From assembly GCF_015277775.1 (NCBI RefSeq), contig NZ_CP063849.1:3472001-3536000 (forward strand): a stretch of DNA of 64,000 nt. The letters run 5' to 3'. A model generated the notes under the pieces. The model was not told where the DNA came from, did not search any database, and saw only the letters and a list, made by a program, of their open reading frames with translations. The translations under genes were made by a program, and so were the position numbers. Each line of letters starts with the position of its first letter. The first letter of the stretch is position 1. This stretch comes from Paludibaculum fermentans. Lineage in GTDB: Bacteria > Acidobacteriota > Terriglobia > Bryobacterales > Bryobacteraceae. Of this stretch, positions 1 to 8,256 are shown piece by piece.

Positions 1-762
1 GCCGTCGCCGCCGAGATTCTCCATGCGATTCTGGCGGATCACCACACCCTTGCCCCCACGCCAGACGATGATGCCGCAGCGGTCAACCCGCTCGATGCGG
101 TTCCCTTCGATGAGCAGGTTCTCCACGGAGCCGGTGCGGTGCCGGTCAGTCTGCCGACGGCCGGCAAAGATTGCGGAGCTGTTGTACATATCCAACGGCC
201 CGCCGCCGCCCAATGTGCCCCAGACATCGTGGATGAAGCAGCCGCGGATCACGATGTTTGAGCAGGTGCCTTCTCCAGTCACCAACGCAACAATCCCCTG
301 CCGGCCGATCCTGGGAACCGCCGGAGCACCGCTGGTCACCTCGATCCCGGAGATCTGCCACCAACTCCGGTTCTCCAGCAGCACGGCTGCGCCTTCCACT
401 GCGCCCATGTCAATGACAGGCAGCGGACCACTGCCGTAACGCCCCAGAACAATGGGCTTATTCTCGGCTCCGGAGCCGTGCAACTGGAGCCGCCCCTTCC
501 AGGCGTCGCCGGACCTCAGCAGAACCGCGTCGCCGGGCTGGAAGGTCTCCCGACTCACTCGCTCCAAGCTCTTCCACGGCTTCTTCGGAGACAAGCCGCT
601 GGCCGAGTCATCGCCGCCCGCGGCGACGTGGAACTTGCGGCCGGCGGGAGCCGCCGCTGCGGTGTCGATGAATCCCAGGGCGGACGAGACGACACCGGCT
701 GTCGCGTCTCTAAGAAAAGAGCGTCTGTCCGTCGAACCAACACGATCTTCCAAGGTCGCCAC
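1..762 (-). CDS. Tat-exported right-handed beta-helix protein (C-terminus outside window)
   Basis: The reading frame stays open from a GTG at 762 to the window edge, so 254 codons of a longer protein are seen. An AAGGAG ribosome binding site lies 6 bases before the GTG. The N-terminus has a twin-arginine motif (DRRSFLRD) followed by a hydrophobic stretch and AAAAP, indicating Tat export. Downstream comes a typical secreted beta-helix opening (FHVAAGGDDSASG, then KPWKSLERV) and repeated short beta rungs such as NIVIRGCFIHDVWG, NLLIEGNRIERVDRCGIIV and GVVIRQNRMENLGG, which are the coils of a right-handed parallel beta-helix. Such proteins are usually polysaccharide lyases or carbohydrate-binding; substrate and catalytic residues cannot be judged from this part. 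No initiating ATG exists, which is why the frame is easily missed. Confidence 0.8.
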   Translation of the reverse strand, partial: MATLEDRVGSTDRRSFLRDATAGVVSSALGFIDTAAAAPAGRKFHVAAGGDDSASGLSPKKPWKSLERVSRETFQPGDAVLLRSGDAWKGRLQLHGSGAENKPIVLGRYGSGPLPVIDMGAVEGAAVLLENRSWWQISGIEVTSGAPAVPRIGRQGIVALVTGEGTCSNIVIRGCFIHDVWGTLGGGGPLDMYNSSAIFAGRRQTDRHRTGSVENLLIEGNRIERVDRCGIIVWRGGKGVVIRQNRMENLGGDG

Positions 763-1171
763 TGTTCACTCCTTCAATAATTCGGATCCGAATACCCGCT
801 CCGCGCCGCCAAAGCCAAGATACAGGATCATCAGGGCCGCCGCGTGGCGATGCCTACCGGCGGTGTGGAAAGTCAGAGTTTCTGCCCTCGCAGTTGACGG
901 GATCTTGCATTTCGCCACGGAGACAGGCCAAAATACTGGAGGGAATGCGCGGGCTCGCGTATTTTCCAATTCTCGACCCAAGGAAGCGGAGGCCAGTATG
1001 TCCCCTATTGCACACCGCCCGATGCCGTCGAGCCCCCTCGCCCTGGCATAACCTAAGCCTGCCGGCCGGGCTCACGCCCATCGCGCTCACCCACACAAAC
1101 CGCAGTTGAGAGATCTCCGCACCCGTGTGCGCGGAGCTCGGGTATTCGTGTGTGCAATTAGGGGAACATTC
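763..1171. other. intergenic region between divergent genes, no gene recognised
   Basis: About 410 bases separate the beta-helix gene (leftward) from the rbfA-like gene (rightward). Short open frames on both strands lack ribosome binding sites and recognisable composition. Promoters for both directions are expected here, but I see no convincing -35/-10 pair. The last 20 bases carry the ribosome binding site AGGGGA of the next gene. Confidence 0.5.
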
Positions 1172-1582
1172 TTGAAAAAGCATAGCCGCGGCTCGAGGGA
1201 GCCGCATTTGATCGATCCGGACTTCGTGGAAGCCCTGGACGAAAGCGAATCGTGCCGCGCGTCAGCCCGCCGGCAGGAAGAACGAAAGACACTGCAGTTT
1301 TGCCGCCAGGTTCAGCGGGCATTGAACGTCGCCCTGGCGGGCCGTGGGACCGGTGAGGGCATCGACGTCTTGTTCGTAGAGGAGGTTTCCGCCGCACCCG
1401 ATTGCGGACGCCTCTTAGTACACGTGCTCATCCCGGACGGCCGGCCGGTGTCCGAGGTAATGGGCCTATTGAGCCGCGAGACCCCGCGTCTCCGGTCGGA
1501 AGTGGCAGCGGCAATCACTCGCAAAAGAGCACCGGAGCTACTGTTTGCGCCTACGTGGGCCGGAGGTGGCGATGAGGAGTGA
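1172..1582 (+). CDS. RbfA-like small protein coupled to rtcB
   Basis: I place the start at TTG 1172, preceded at a good distance by AGGGGA; an ATG at 1106 in the same frame would add 22 unconvincing residues. The 136-residue product has a charged N-terminus and then the order of ribosome-binding factor A: an amphipathic helix (KTLQFCRQVQRAL), strands IDVLFVEEVSAAPDCGRL and LLVHVLIP, a helix (VSEVMGLLSRETPRLRSEVA) and a final RKRAPELLFAPTW that corresponds to the R-x-x-PEL-x-F end of RbfA. Classical RbfA is a KH-like factor for 16S rRNA maturation. This copy is not beside infB or truB but overlaps rtcB by 11 bases, so it is probably a paralogue working with the RNA ligase. The family call is by motif only. 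Confidence 0.65.
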   Translation: MKKHSRGSREPHLIDPDFVEALDESESCRASARRQEERKTLQFCRQVQRALNVALAGRGTGEGIDVLFVEEVSAAPDCGRLLVHVLIPDGRPVSEVMGLLSRETPRLRSEVAAAITRKRAPELLFAPTWAGGGDEE

Positions 1583-2714
1583 GCCGCAGCTTGCCCCCAT
1601 GCGAACCTGGCTCACGGCGCCACTCAGCCACGATGTGTCGGGGGCGCTCGAACGCCTCCGGCGCGCTCCGGATGTCCAGCAACTGGCAATCATGCCCGAT
1701 GTGCATCTCTCCGCCGACGTCTGCATCGGCGTAGCTGTCGCCACAACACACCTGCTCTATCCGCAGGCCGTGGGAGGCGACATCGGCTGCGGCATGTTTG
1801 CAGTCGCGCTGGATATCGAAGCGTCGGCGCTGGCGTCACCTGGCATCGCGGGGAAGGTTCTCGCGGAGATCGGCCGGGCCGTGCCGGCGCGCCGCCGGAA
1901 CCGGAGATTGGTCATCGAGCAGCCGGAAGCAGCCGTGGGCGGTACACTAAGCCATCCCAGCCTTGAGTCCCTTCGCCGCAATGAAGGTGCCCTTGAGTTC
2001 GCAACCCTGGGCGGCGGAAATCACTTCCTCGAGATCCAGGCTGACGAAGAGAGCCGGCTCTGGCTCATGGTGCACAGTGGGTCGCGGGCACTGGGCCAGG
2101 CAATTCGCGATCACCATCTGTCACGAGGGGAACCCGTGGACCACCGCCTTCGGGTCCTCGACGCCAACTCCACCGCAGGTGCGGAGTACCTTCACGATGC
2201 CTCCTGCGCGCGGCGTTACGCGGACGCATCACGCAAGGCCATCGCGGAAGAGGCCGGCCGGGTGTTGGGCAATACCTTGGGGGCGAAGGTCTGCTGGGAG
2301 ACCGCCATCACAACGGACCACAATCACGTCACGCGGGAGGAGTTCGGAGGCCGGGACCTCTGGATCCATCGGAAGGGCGCGATGCCGGCCCACCAGGGCG
2401 AAAGTGGTGTGCTGCCCGGATCGATGGGCAGCCCCAGCTTCCATGTGGCGGGCCGCGGCCATGAACCCGCGCTCTGCTCCAGCGCGCACGGGGCGGGCCG
2501 CGCCATGAGCAGGACTGAAGCTCGTTCGCGCATCAGCGAGCGGACGCTTCGTCGTGAGATGCAGGGCGTTTGGTACGACACCCGCCTCGCGGGGCAACTG
2601 CGAGACGAGGCCCCTTCCGCCTATAAGGACGTCGGCACCGTGCTGAGGGCGCAGAGGGAACTGGTCAAAGTCATCCGCACGCTCCGCCCGATTCTCAACT
2701 ACAAAGGGGTGTGA
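1572..2714 (+). CDS. rtcB: RtcB-family RNA ligase
   Basis: RtcB joins RNA 3'-phosphate or 2',3'-cyclic phosphate ends to 5'-OH ends through a GMP-histidine intermediate with Mn2+. The start is ATG 1572, 6 bases after GGAGG; it overlaps the upstream RbfA-like gene by 11 bases, giving translational coupling. All family signatures are present in the 380-residue product: DIGCGM (metal-binding Cys), GGGNHFLEI, VHSGSR, TTDHNHV, HRKGAMPA and SSAHGAGR, whose His is the guanylylated residue. The protein is somewhat shorter than E. coli RtcB (408). No archease or RtcA/RtcR gene is adjacent; the RbfA-like partner instead suggests repair or processing of ribosomal RNA (inference). Two strong hairpins follow the stop. 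Confidence 0.93.
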   Translation: MRSEPQLAPMRTWLTAPLSHDVSGALERLRRAPDVQQLAIMPDVHLSADVCIGVAVATTHLLYPQAVGGDIGCGMFAVALDIEASALASPGIAGKVLAEIGRAVPARRRNRRLVIEQPEAAVGGTLSHPSLESLRRNEGALEFATLGGGNHFLEIQADEESRLWLMVHSGSRALGQAIRDHHLSRGEPVDHRLRVLDANSTAGAEYLHDASCARRYADASRKAIAEEAGRVLGNTLGAKVCWETAITTDHNHVTREEFGGRDLWIHRKGAMPAHQGESGVLPGSMGSPSFHVAGRGHEPALCSSAHGAGRAMSRTEARSRISERTLRREMQGVWYDTRLAGQLRDEAPSAYKDVGTVLRAQRELVKVIRTLRPILNYKGV

Positions 2715-2718
2715 ACAA

Positions 2719-2788
2719 ACAAGCCGGCGCGGGTGCCGGCTTGTCACGCGCGACGGGCCATCCTCCGGGTGGGACACCCCACCCGGAG
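2719..2788. terminator. two tandem perfect hairpins between convergent genes
   Basis: Just after the rtcB stop, ACAAGCCGGC (2719-2728) pairs perfectly with GCCGGCTTGT (2735-2744) around a 6-base loop. A second stem, CTCCGGGTGGG (2763-2773) with CCCACCCGGAG (2778-2788), has a 4-base loop. Neither is followed by a T-run in either direction, so these are not textbook intrinsic terminators, but they lie in the 100-base gap between convergent rtcB and the esterase and probably separate the two transcripts. Confidence 0.5.
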
Positions 2789-2816
2789 AAGCCAGGCCGC
2801 GTTTCCACGCGTCCTA

Positions 2817-4418
2817 CTACTTTGCCAGAGCCGAATCGATGGCCAGATAGCGGTTCCGATGCGCCTCGGGCTCTGCGTGCGACTCCACGTCGATCCGCAT
2901 GATCTGGTAGTTGTCGCCGGAAGTGTAAGCCGGCCAGTTCGGGAGCCCGGCTCCATTCGGATTGGCCGTCTTGATGAAGTTCACGAAATAGGCCTGCATC
3001 TGCTTGGAGACTTCAAAGTCGGCCGGCTCCCAGGTGTAGCGCTTGTCCAGGATGAGGTTGCCCATCGCATACTGGATCTCGGCCGAGTGCACGGCACCCT
3101 GGGGCCCGGCGGGCAAACCGGCCGGAGCGGCGGGTGGCGGTTGCCCAGGCATCCCGAGGTACGGTGGCCGCACGCGTGCATAGAGATACCGGTAGACCGG
3201 CTTGGTGCCAGACTTCATCTGCAACTCGGTCCACTTCCATGTGCCGTGGGAGATGAAGCGCGCGCTGGCGAGGTGCCGTGCGGCTTCGTACACCTCTTCC
3301 GTAGTCTTGGCAGCATAGGCTTTCTGCACCGCGTCTGCCCGATCGCCATAGAACTTCGTAATTGCATTGGCGAGGGTCTCGGGCGTCGGTTCGCCTGGGC
3401 CCAATACAAACCTCGCCGACTGCTCCTGTGTGTTGGAGCCCGCCAGCAGCGGGATCTTCGCCTGCTCGCCCGCCTCGAAGATCGCGACCAGCGGCTTGGG
3501 CAGGAAGTAGCCATCCAGAGTCGCGCCAAAGCGGAATCCCTGGGTTTTGCTGACGGCTTCCTGGACCTGCTCCGCGGTCATTGTCCGGAGTGCAGTCAAC
3601 GTAGCGGCCCCAACCGCCGTTCCGAACCTCGCGCCATTCTGCTCCGCCGCGGCGAGGGGCTGCGGCGGCAAGCTGGAGATCATCGCTCCGCTCTCGCCGA
3701 TCGCCCCGGCCATCAGATCTCTTGAAAGCGGAGAAGCCATCAGCGCGCTGACCGAGATGGAACCGGCCGACTCGCCGGCGATCGTGATGCGCTGCGGATC
3801 CCCGCCAAACGCGGCGATGTTCTGCTTGACCCACTGGAGGGCCGCCACCTGGTCGAGCAGCCCATAGTTGCCCGCCGCGTGGTGGGGCGATTCCTGGGTG
3901 AGTTCCGGATGCGCGAAGAAGCCGAAGATATTGGTTCGGTAGTTGATCGAAACCGCGACCATCCCTTTGCTCGCCATGTTTTCGCCGTCATAGCGAGGCT
4001 CGGAGCCATCTCCGTTCTGGAAGCCGCCGCCGAAAACATAGAAGAGCACAGGGAGCTTTTCCTTGGATGAGTTGGCGGAGGTCCAGACATTCAGGTAAAG
4101 GCAATCCTCACTCATGCCATTGCTGCGGAACCAGTAGTCGCCGCCAGGGCCGGTGCGCTGCATGCAGCGCGGCCCGAACTGGTCGGCTTTCCGGATCCCC
4201 TTCCAGTTTTTGACAGGCTGCGGAGGACGCCAGCGGAGGTCGCCCACTGGCGGCTGGCCGAACGGGATGCCTTTGAAACTGCGTACGCCGTCCTTCGGCG
4301 CGGTAGTGGATTCGAGAATGCCATTGGCCGTCTTGACTCGATCGGCGGCGAACGCCGGCTGAAGAACTCCGGCACAAATCGCAAGGAGGGGAAGGATCAC
4401 CAACTGGGGGGACTTCAT
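2817..4418 (-). CDS. secreted type B carboxylesterase
   Basis: The frame extends to a GTG at 4433, but ATG 4418 gives a clean Sec signal peptide (MKSPQLVILPLLAICAGVLQ, cleavage after PAFA). The 533-residue mature-type alpha/beta hydrolase follows the carboxylesterase/para-nitrobenzyl esterase pattern: GIPFGQPPVGDLRWRPP near the N-terminus, the disulfide-loop SEDCLYLNVW, the nucleophile elbow GESAGS (Ser about residue 216), an acidic residue in GSNTQEQ and the histidine in GAVHSAEIQYAMG. The oxyanion loop reads FGGGF where HGGG/A is usual, so one histidine is replaced by phenylalanine. It hydrolyses carboxylic esters; the natural substrate is unknown. The gene stands alone, convergent to rtcB. 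Confidence 0.88.
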   Translation of the reverse strand: MKSPQLVILPLLAICAGVLQPAFAADRVKTANGILESTTAPKDGVRSFKGIPFGQPPVGDLRWRPPQPVKNWKGIRKADQFGPRCMQRTGPGGDYWFRSNGMSEDCLYLNVWTSANSSKEKLPVLFYVFGGGFQNGDGSEPRYDGENMASKGMVAVSINYRTNIFGFFAHPELTQESPHHAAGNYGLLDQVAALQWVKQNIAAFGGDPQRITIAGESAGSISVSALMASPLSRDLMAGAIGESGAMISSLPPQPLAAAEQNGARFGTAVGAATLTALRTMTAEQVQEAVSKTQGFRFGATLDGYFLPKPLVAIFEAGEQAKIPLLAGSNTQEQSARFVLGPGEPTPETLANAITKFYGDRADAVQKAYAAKTTEEVYEAARHLASARFISHGTWKWTELQMKSGTKPVYRYLYARVRPPYLGMPGQPPPAAPAGLPAGPQGAVHSAEIQYAMGNLILDKRYTWEPADFEVSKQMQAYFVNFIKTANPNGAGLPNWPAYTSGDNYQIMRIDVESHAEPEAHRNRYLAIDSALAK

Positions 4419-4549
4419 AGGTTTTGGACTCACGGGGATAATATCACCGCCAGAGGAACCCGGCGGAGGGCGACACAGCGGGCAATCGTCCCTGGAGTAC
4501 GAACGCCGCCCTGCGGATCATGGGGTACGGCAGTTCCAGCAGTTGCGAG

Positions 4550-5488
4550 CTAGCGGGACCGCCACCAGAGCAGCGACTCCCGCACCGCCTCATCAGACCG
4601 GTAGCGCGGACGGTAGTCGAGCAGGCGCTGCGCCTTCGCGATGCTGCAGTTCGGCGAACGCGCAATGTGATCCCACGTCATCTCCGCGTCTTTCTGCGAC
4701 ACGGTCTCACGCCACTCGTTCCAGGGCAGGAACGAGAGATTCGCTTCCTTTCCGAACCAGCCGGCCACCCGCTCGGCAAAGCCGCGCAACGTCAGGGCCG
4801 CGGGAGAGACGATGTGGAAAGACTCGCCTGTCGATGCAGACCTGCGCGCGACAGCATTCGTGAACGCCTGCGCCACGTCGGCGGCGTGCACGTGATGCAC
4901 GGTCTCCAGTCCGAAGTTCGGAAGGACCACTGCCCCACCCTGCGCCAGTTTCTCGAATACCTCCGGATTGAAGTTTGCCGCTGGGTTGAGCGGCAGCCAA
5001 CCGCAACCCACCAGGTGTCCGGGATGCAGCAGCGTAGCCGGAAACCCGTGCTCGCGCGCCTCGCCGAGCAGGTACTCCTCGATCGCAGCCTTCTGGCGGC
5101 CATAGTCGCTGATGGGTCTTCGCGGTTGATCCTCAGTCGTGGGGACCTCCACACTGTGGCCGTGGATCCAGATGGTTCCGCAGTGGAGAAAGTGGCCCAC
5201 ATTGCCGCGCAGCGCCTCCACCAATTGCCGCGCACTCCCGAGCGTGTAGCACGTGAGGTCGATGACCGCGTCGGCTTTCAGTTCCGCAAGGCGCGAGCCA
5301 AAGGTACCCGCGGCCTCTTCCACCATGCGATCCAGCGGGACGTGCTCTACCACGGCCCACCCATCGTGCGGTTGATAGGGCTGACGCTGGCCCCGGCTGA
5401 CACACAGCACGGCATGGCCGGCCTCGACGAGTTGTGGAATGAGATAGGTCCCGATGTGTCCGGAACCACCAATGACGGCGATACGCAT
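4550..5488 (-). CDS. NAD(P)-dependent epimerase/dehydratase family protein
   Basis: The 312-residue product begins with a Rossmann motif (MRIAVIGGSGHIGTYL) and has the extended short-chain dehydrogenase YxxxK catalytic pair in SDYGRQKAAIEEYLLG. Other family signs are VIDLTCYTL (strand before the active site), LLHPGHLVGCGW and a C-terminal region, SIAKAQRLLDYRPRY, typical of nucleotide-sugar epimerases and related NAD-dependent reductases. The ribosome binding site is weak. The gene reads in the same direction as the upstream small secreted protein with a 200-base gap, so it may have its own promoter. Substrate is unknown. Confidence 0.85.
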   Translation of the reverse strand: MRIAVIGGSGHIGTYLIPQLVEAGHAVLCVSRGQRQPYQPHDGWAVVEHVPLDRMVEEAAGTFGSRLAELKADAVIDLTCYTLGSARQLVEALRGNVGHFLHCGTIWIHGHSVEVPTTEDQPRRPISDYGRQKAAIEEYLLGEAREHGFPATLLHPGHLVGCGWLPLNPAANFNPEVFEKLAQGGAVVLPNFGLETVHHVHAADVAQAFTNAVARRSASTGESFHIVSPAALTLRGFAERVAGWFGKEANLSFLPWNEWRETVSQKDAEMTWDHIARSPNCSIAKAQRLLDYRPRYRSDEAVRESLLWWRSR

Positions 5489-5688
5489 GAGGGTGAAGTA
5501 CTCTCAGATTAACAGCTCGCCTGGTGAGTGCAGCGGGAGATGAGACCCTGGCGGATAGGCGAAACGTAGCGTGGGCTCCCACGCGCATCCGGCCACCGGC
5601 CGCACCGTCAGAGGCAGCATTCCCGCAGGCAGGGAACGGCGGAGCAGCCCCGCGCATATTGGGAATCCCGGCGAATTACCGCCTGGTG

Positions 5689-6060
5689 CTATTTGGCCAG
5701 GGTCGCCGTAAACTCGCCCTCGACGCTGTATTCTTCCACCAGCACACTACCCGTGATCTTGCTTGTTCCGTCCAGCGTGCCCTTATACTTGATCGTCAGC
5801 GGCGCGCCGTTGTACTCCGACTTGAACGTCCATGCGACCGTCTTGTCCGCCACTTTTCCGGCAAGCTTGCCCGTTGCCTGGTCGGAGTCGCAGGTGCCGG
5901 TGAGATCGCTGCCCTCCTGGGTTAACGTGCAGGTCTGGTCACTCTCGTTACCGGCAACGTTCAAGTGGACCTGCCATTTTCCGCTGAGTGAAACCCTATC
6001 CTGAGCACTGGCAACCACCGCCGTGGAAACGAGCAGGAGTTGGAGGAGCAAGAGTCGCAT
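5689..6060 (-). CDS. small secreted beta-rich protein
   Basis: The start at ATG 6060 gives a 123-residue protein with a Sec signal peptide (MRLLLLQLLLVSTAVVASAQ) and AAAGG upstream as ribosome binding site. A longer frame to 6147 is rejected because it runs through a near-consensus promoter at 6106-6134. The mature part is a single domain of alternating strands (LSGKWQVHLNVAG, CTLTQEGSDLTGTC, LAGKVADKTVAWTF, LTIKYKGTLDG, ITGSVLVEEYSVEGEFTATL), reminiscent of small lipocalin-like or extracytoplasmic beta-barrel proteins common in Acidobacteriota. Two cysteines could form a disulfide. No function can be assigned. Confidence 0.75.
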   Translation of the reverse strand: MRLLLLQLLLVSTAVVASAQDRVSLSGKWQVHLNVAGNESDQTCTLTQEGSDLTGTCDSDQATGKLAGKVADKTVAWTFKSEYNGAPLTIKYKGTLDGTSKITGSVLVEEYSVEGEFTATLAK

Positions 6061-6105
6061 TTGGTGGCCTTTCGGGGACGAGTTTGGCTTGTGGGCCATA
6101 GGGGC

Positions 6106-6134
6106 AGTATATTGGCACACAGTGCCAAAGTCAA
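6106..6134 (-). promoter_or_regulatory. sigma70-type promoter with palindromic spacer
   Basis: Read on the minus strand, TTGACT (6134-6129) and TATACT (6111-6106) are separated by exactly 17 bases, an almost consensus housekeeping promoter. The spacer itself, TTGGCACTGTGTGCCAA on that strand, is a perfect 7-3-7 inverted repeat (6112-6128). A repressor bound there would cover both promoter elements. Transcription would start near 6100, about 40 bases before the ATG at 6060. Confidence 0.75.
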
Positions 6135-6274
6135 CATTAACTGACATGAATGCTTCTTTGTGAAGGTTGCTGCCTTGAGAGGCAGCAGTTCAGTTCCGCC
6201 CGCTCCCCTGGCGGAGGCACTCCCCCCGTTCAGACCTCCGCCCAGCGGCGGGAAAGGGTTGGAGAGAATGCAGC

Positions 6275-6646
6275 ATGGCCCAAATCGTGAATTCGCGCTG
6301 CGTGCTGGCGGTTCGCAACCTCCAGGTATCCACTCGCTACTACACGGATGTCCTCGGCTTCCGCAAAGATCCGATCGATGCCGAAGGCTGGAGCTTTCTC
6401 ACTCGCGATTGCTTCCGCGTGATGCTCGGCGAATGCGTGGACGAGATCCCCGCCGGCGAACTCGGCAACCACTCCTACTACGCATACTGGAATGTCGTAG
6501 GCGTGGATGACCTGTTCCGCGAATTCGCCGCGAAGGGGGCACTCATCACCTCTTCGCCAACGAACAAACCATGGGGTCTGCGAGAGTTCGGCTTGAGCAC
6601 CCCGGACGGACACAGAATCGTCTGCGGTGAGCCGATCGGAGGCTAG
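6275..6646 (+). CDS. VOC/glyoxalase-fold family protein
   Basis: The 123-residue product has the two beta-alpha-beta-beta-beta units of the vicinal oxygen chelate fold: VRNLQVSTRYYTDVLGFRKDPIDAEGWSFL in the first and YYAYWNVVGVDDLFREFAAKGALI, then LREFGLSTPDGHRIVCGEPI in the second. This is the size of single-domain glyoxalase/bleomycin-resistance/dioxygenase relatives. GGAGAG lies 8 bases before the ATG. Metal ligands of glyoxalase I are only partly recognisable, so a precise activity cannot be given. A short hairpin (6672-6692) follows and separates it from the convergent GH51 gene. Confidence 0.8.
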   Translation: MAQIVNSRCVLAVRNLQVSTRYYTDVLGFRKDPIDAEGWSFLTRDCFRVMLGECVDEIPAGELGNHSYYAYWNVVGVDDLFREFAAKGALITSSPTNKPWGLREFGLSTPDGHRIVCGEPIGG

Positions 6647-6671
6647 CTCCCCAGACAGGCTCACCGCAGAA

Positions 6672-6692
6672 CCCCTGATTCCCATTCAGGGG
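6672..6692. terminator. hairpin between convergent genes
   Basis: CCCCTGA (6672-6678) and TCAGGGG (6686-6692) form a perfect 7-base stem with a 7-base loop in the 71-base gap between the VOC gene and the convergent arabinofuranosidase gene. There is no T-run of length, so termination is only likely. Confidence 0.45.
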
Positions 6693-6717
6693 CCATTCGC
6701 GAACTGACGACAGGCGC

Positions 6718-8256
6718 CTACTGCACGTCGAGCATAACGACGGACTTTGCGGGAAGGACAACCTTCAGCTTGCCCGCTTCGATGCTGGCGCCGGTGAAAG
6801 CCGCGGGCTTCACAGCCGTGGGCTGATCGAACGTGTTGTGCGTGTTGATCTCCGGGGCAGTGAGCACGCGTCCGGTGACGGAAGCAGCGGTGATACCGGC
6901 CAGCTCAGCCGTGACCGTCACGGCAGCGTTGGGATCAACATTCACCAGGCCGATATGCATAAGGCCATCCTTGCCACGCACCGCGGTGGCGCTCACGGCG
7001 GGCAGCGTCGAGCCGTCTTTGCTGTACCAGGGTGATTTGACGTCGATGGGCAGAGCCGTGGCGTCCTGATAGGCCTTGAACATCTCGAAGACGTGATAGG
7101 TCGGCGTCAGCACCATCTTCTCGTCCTTCGTGAGGATCATGGCCTGTAGTACGTTGATCATCTGGGCGATATTGGCCATCTTGATGCGGTCAGCATGCCT
7201 GGTGAAGATGTTGATGTTCAGGGCGGCCACGATAGCGTCGCGCAGGGTGTTCTGCTGGTAGAGGAAGCCGGGGTTGGTGCCGGGCTCTGTGTCGAACCAG
7301 GTGCCCCACTCATCCACGGCCAGCCACACCCGCTTCTGCGGATCGTATTTGTCCATGATGGCGGCGTGCTTCGTGATGAAGCCATCCATGCGCATCGTGG
7401 CCTGGAGGGTCGTTGCGTATTCGGATTCGTCGAACACCGTGGCGGAACCCTTCACGCGCCAGTTTTTGGTGATCGTGTAGTAGTGGAGGCCGATCGCATC
7501 GAAGTAGCGGCCGGCGTCACGCATCATGACTTCCATCCAGTGGTAATCTTCATCGGAGGGGCCGGAAGCGGACTTCAGGATTCTGACGCCCGCGGGGACC
7601 TTGATGAAGGTGGAGTAGCGGCGGGTGACGTCCGCTGCATACTCGGCACGCATGTTGCCGCCGCAGCCCCAGAGTTCATTGCCCAGCCCGATGTAGGGCA
7701 GCTTCCAGGGATCCTTGCGTCCATTCGCCGCACGTTCCGAGGCAAGCGAACCGGCCGGTGAAGTGACGTACTCCACCCATTCAGCCAGTTCACGGGGCGG
7801 AGCAGAACCGACGTTCCCGCTGATGTAGGGCTCAGCGCCGACGAGTTCAGCGAAGTCGAGGAACTCATGGGTGCCAAACGAATTGGGCTCGGTCACTCCG
7901 CCCCAGTGCGTGTTGATCTTGACGGGACGCTTGGCGCGCGGCCCGACGCCTTCCCGCCAGTTGTACTCATCGGCGAAGCAGCCGCCGGGCCAGCGGATGA
8001 CGGGGACCTTGAGGTCACGCAAGGCTTGCAACACGTCGTTGCGATAGCCGCGGGTGTTCGGAATCTTCGAGTTCTCTCCAACCCAGATGCCGCCATAGAT
8101 GCCTGCACCGAGATGCTCGGCGAACTGGCCGAAAATCTGGCGGTTGACTTGGGGACCGGGTTGGCCGGCCTGGATGGTGAGGCTGGCGGAGAGGGGTTGC
8201 TGGGCAGAGGCGGAGAAAGCCGCGACGAGGAAGGCGATCAGCGTTCGGATAGGCAT
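6718..8256 (-). CDS. secreted alpha-L-arabinofuranosidase, GH51 type
   Basis: The 512-residue protein starts with a Sec signal peptide (MPIRTLIAFLVAAFSASAQQ). The TIM-barrel region has the GH51 signatures: IFGQFAEHLGAGIYGGIWVG, VIRWPGGCFADEYNWREGVGP, the acid/base glutamate in GLGNELWGCGG (about residue 195) and the nucleophile glutamate in LAVDEWGTW (about residue 316). The C-terminal part is the usual beta-sandwich (VTVTAELAGI to AKSVVMLDVQ). The enzyme releases terminal arabinose from arabinan or arabinoxylan side chains. The export signal points to periplasmic or extracellular action. The gene is monocistronic here; a weak ribosome binding site and a possible TATAGA -10 element at about 8281 lie upstream. 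Confidence 0.92.
   Translation of the reverse strand: MPIRTLIAFLVAAFSASAQQPLSASLTIQAGQPGPQVNRQIFGQFAEHLGAGIYGGIWVGENSKIPNTRGYRNDVLQALRDLKVPVIRWPGGCFADEYNWREGVGPRAKRPVKINTHWGGVTEPNSFGTHEFLDFAELVGAEPYISGNVGSAPPRELAEWVEYVTSPAGSLASERAANGRKDPWKLPYIGLGNELWGCGGNMRAEYAADVTRRYSTFIKVPAGVRILKSASGPSDEDYHWMEVMMRDAGRYFDAIGLHYYTITKNWRVKGSATVFDESEYATTLQATMRMDGFITKHAAIMDKYDPQKRVWLAVDEWGTWFDTEPGTNPGFLYQQNTLRDAIVAALNINIFTRHADRIKMANIAQMINVLQAMILTKDEKMVLTPTYHVFEMFKAYQDATALPIDVKSPWYSKDGSTLPAVSATAVRGKDGLMHIGLVNVDPNAAVTVTAELAGITAASVTGRVLTAPEINTHNTFDQPTAVKPAAFTGASIEAGKLKVVLPAKSVVMLDVQ

Noticed and set aside
2719-2788. Two hairpins as part of a CRISPR or repeat array
   Set aside because: The two stems differ in sequence and have no regular spacer; they are better seen as transcript-end structures.
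6061-6147. Upstream extension of the small secreted protein to 6147
   Set aside because: It reads through a near-consensus promoter, so those codons would not be transcribed; the signal peptide begins at 6060.
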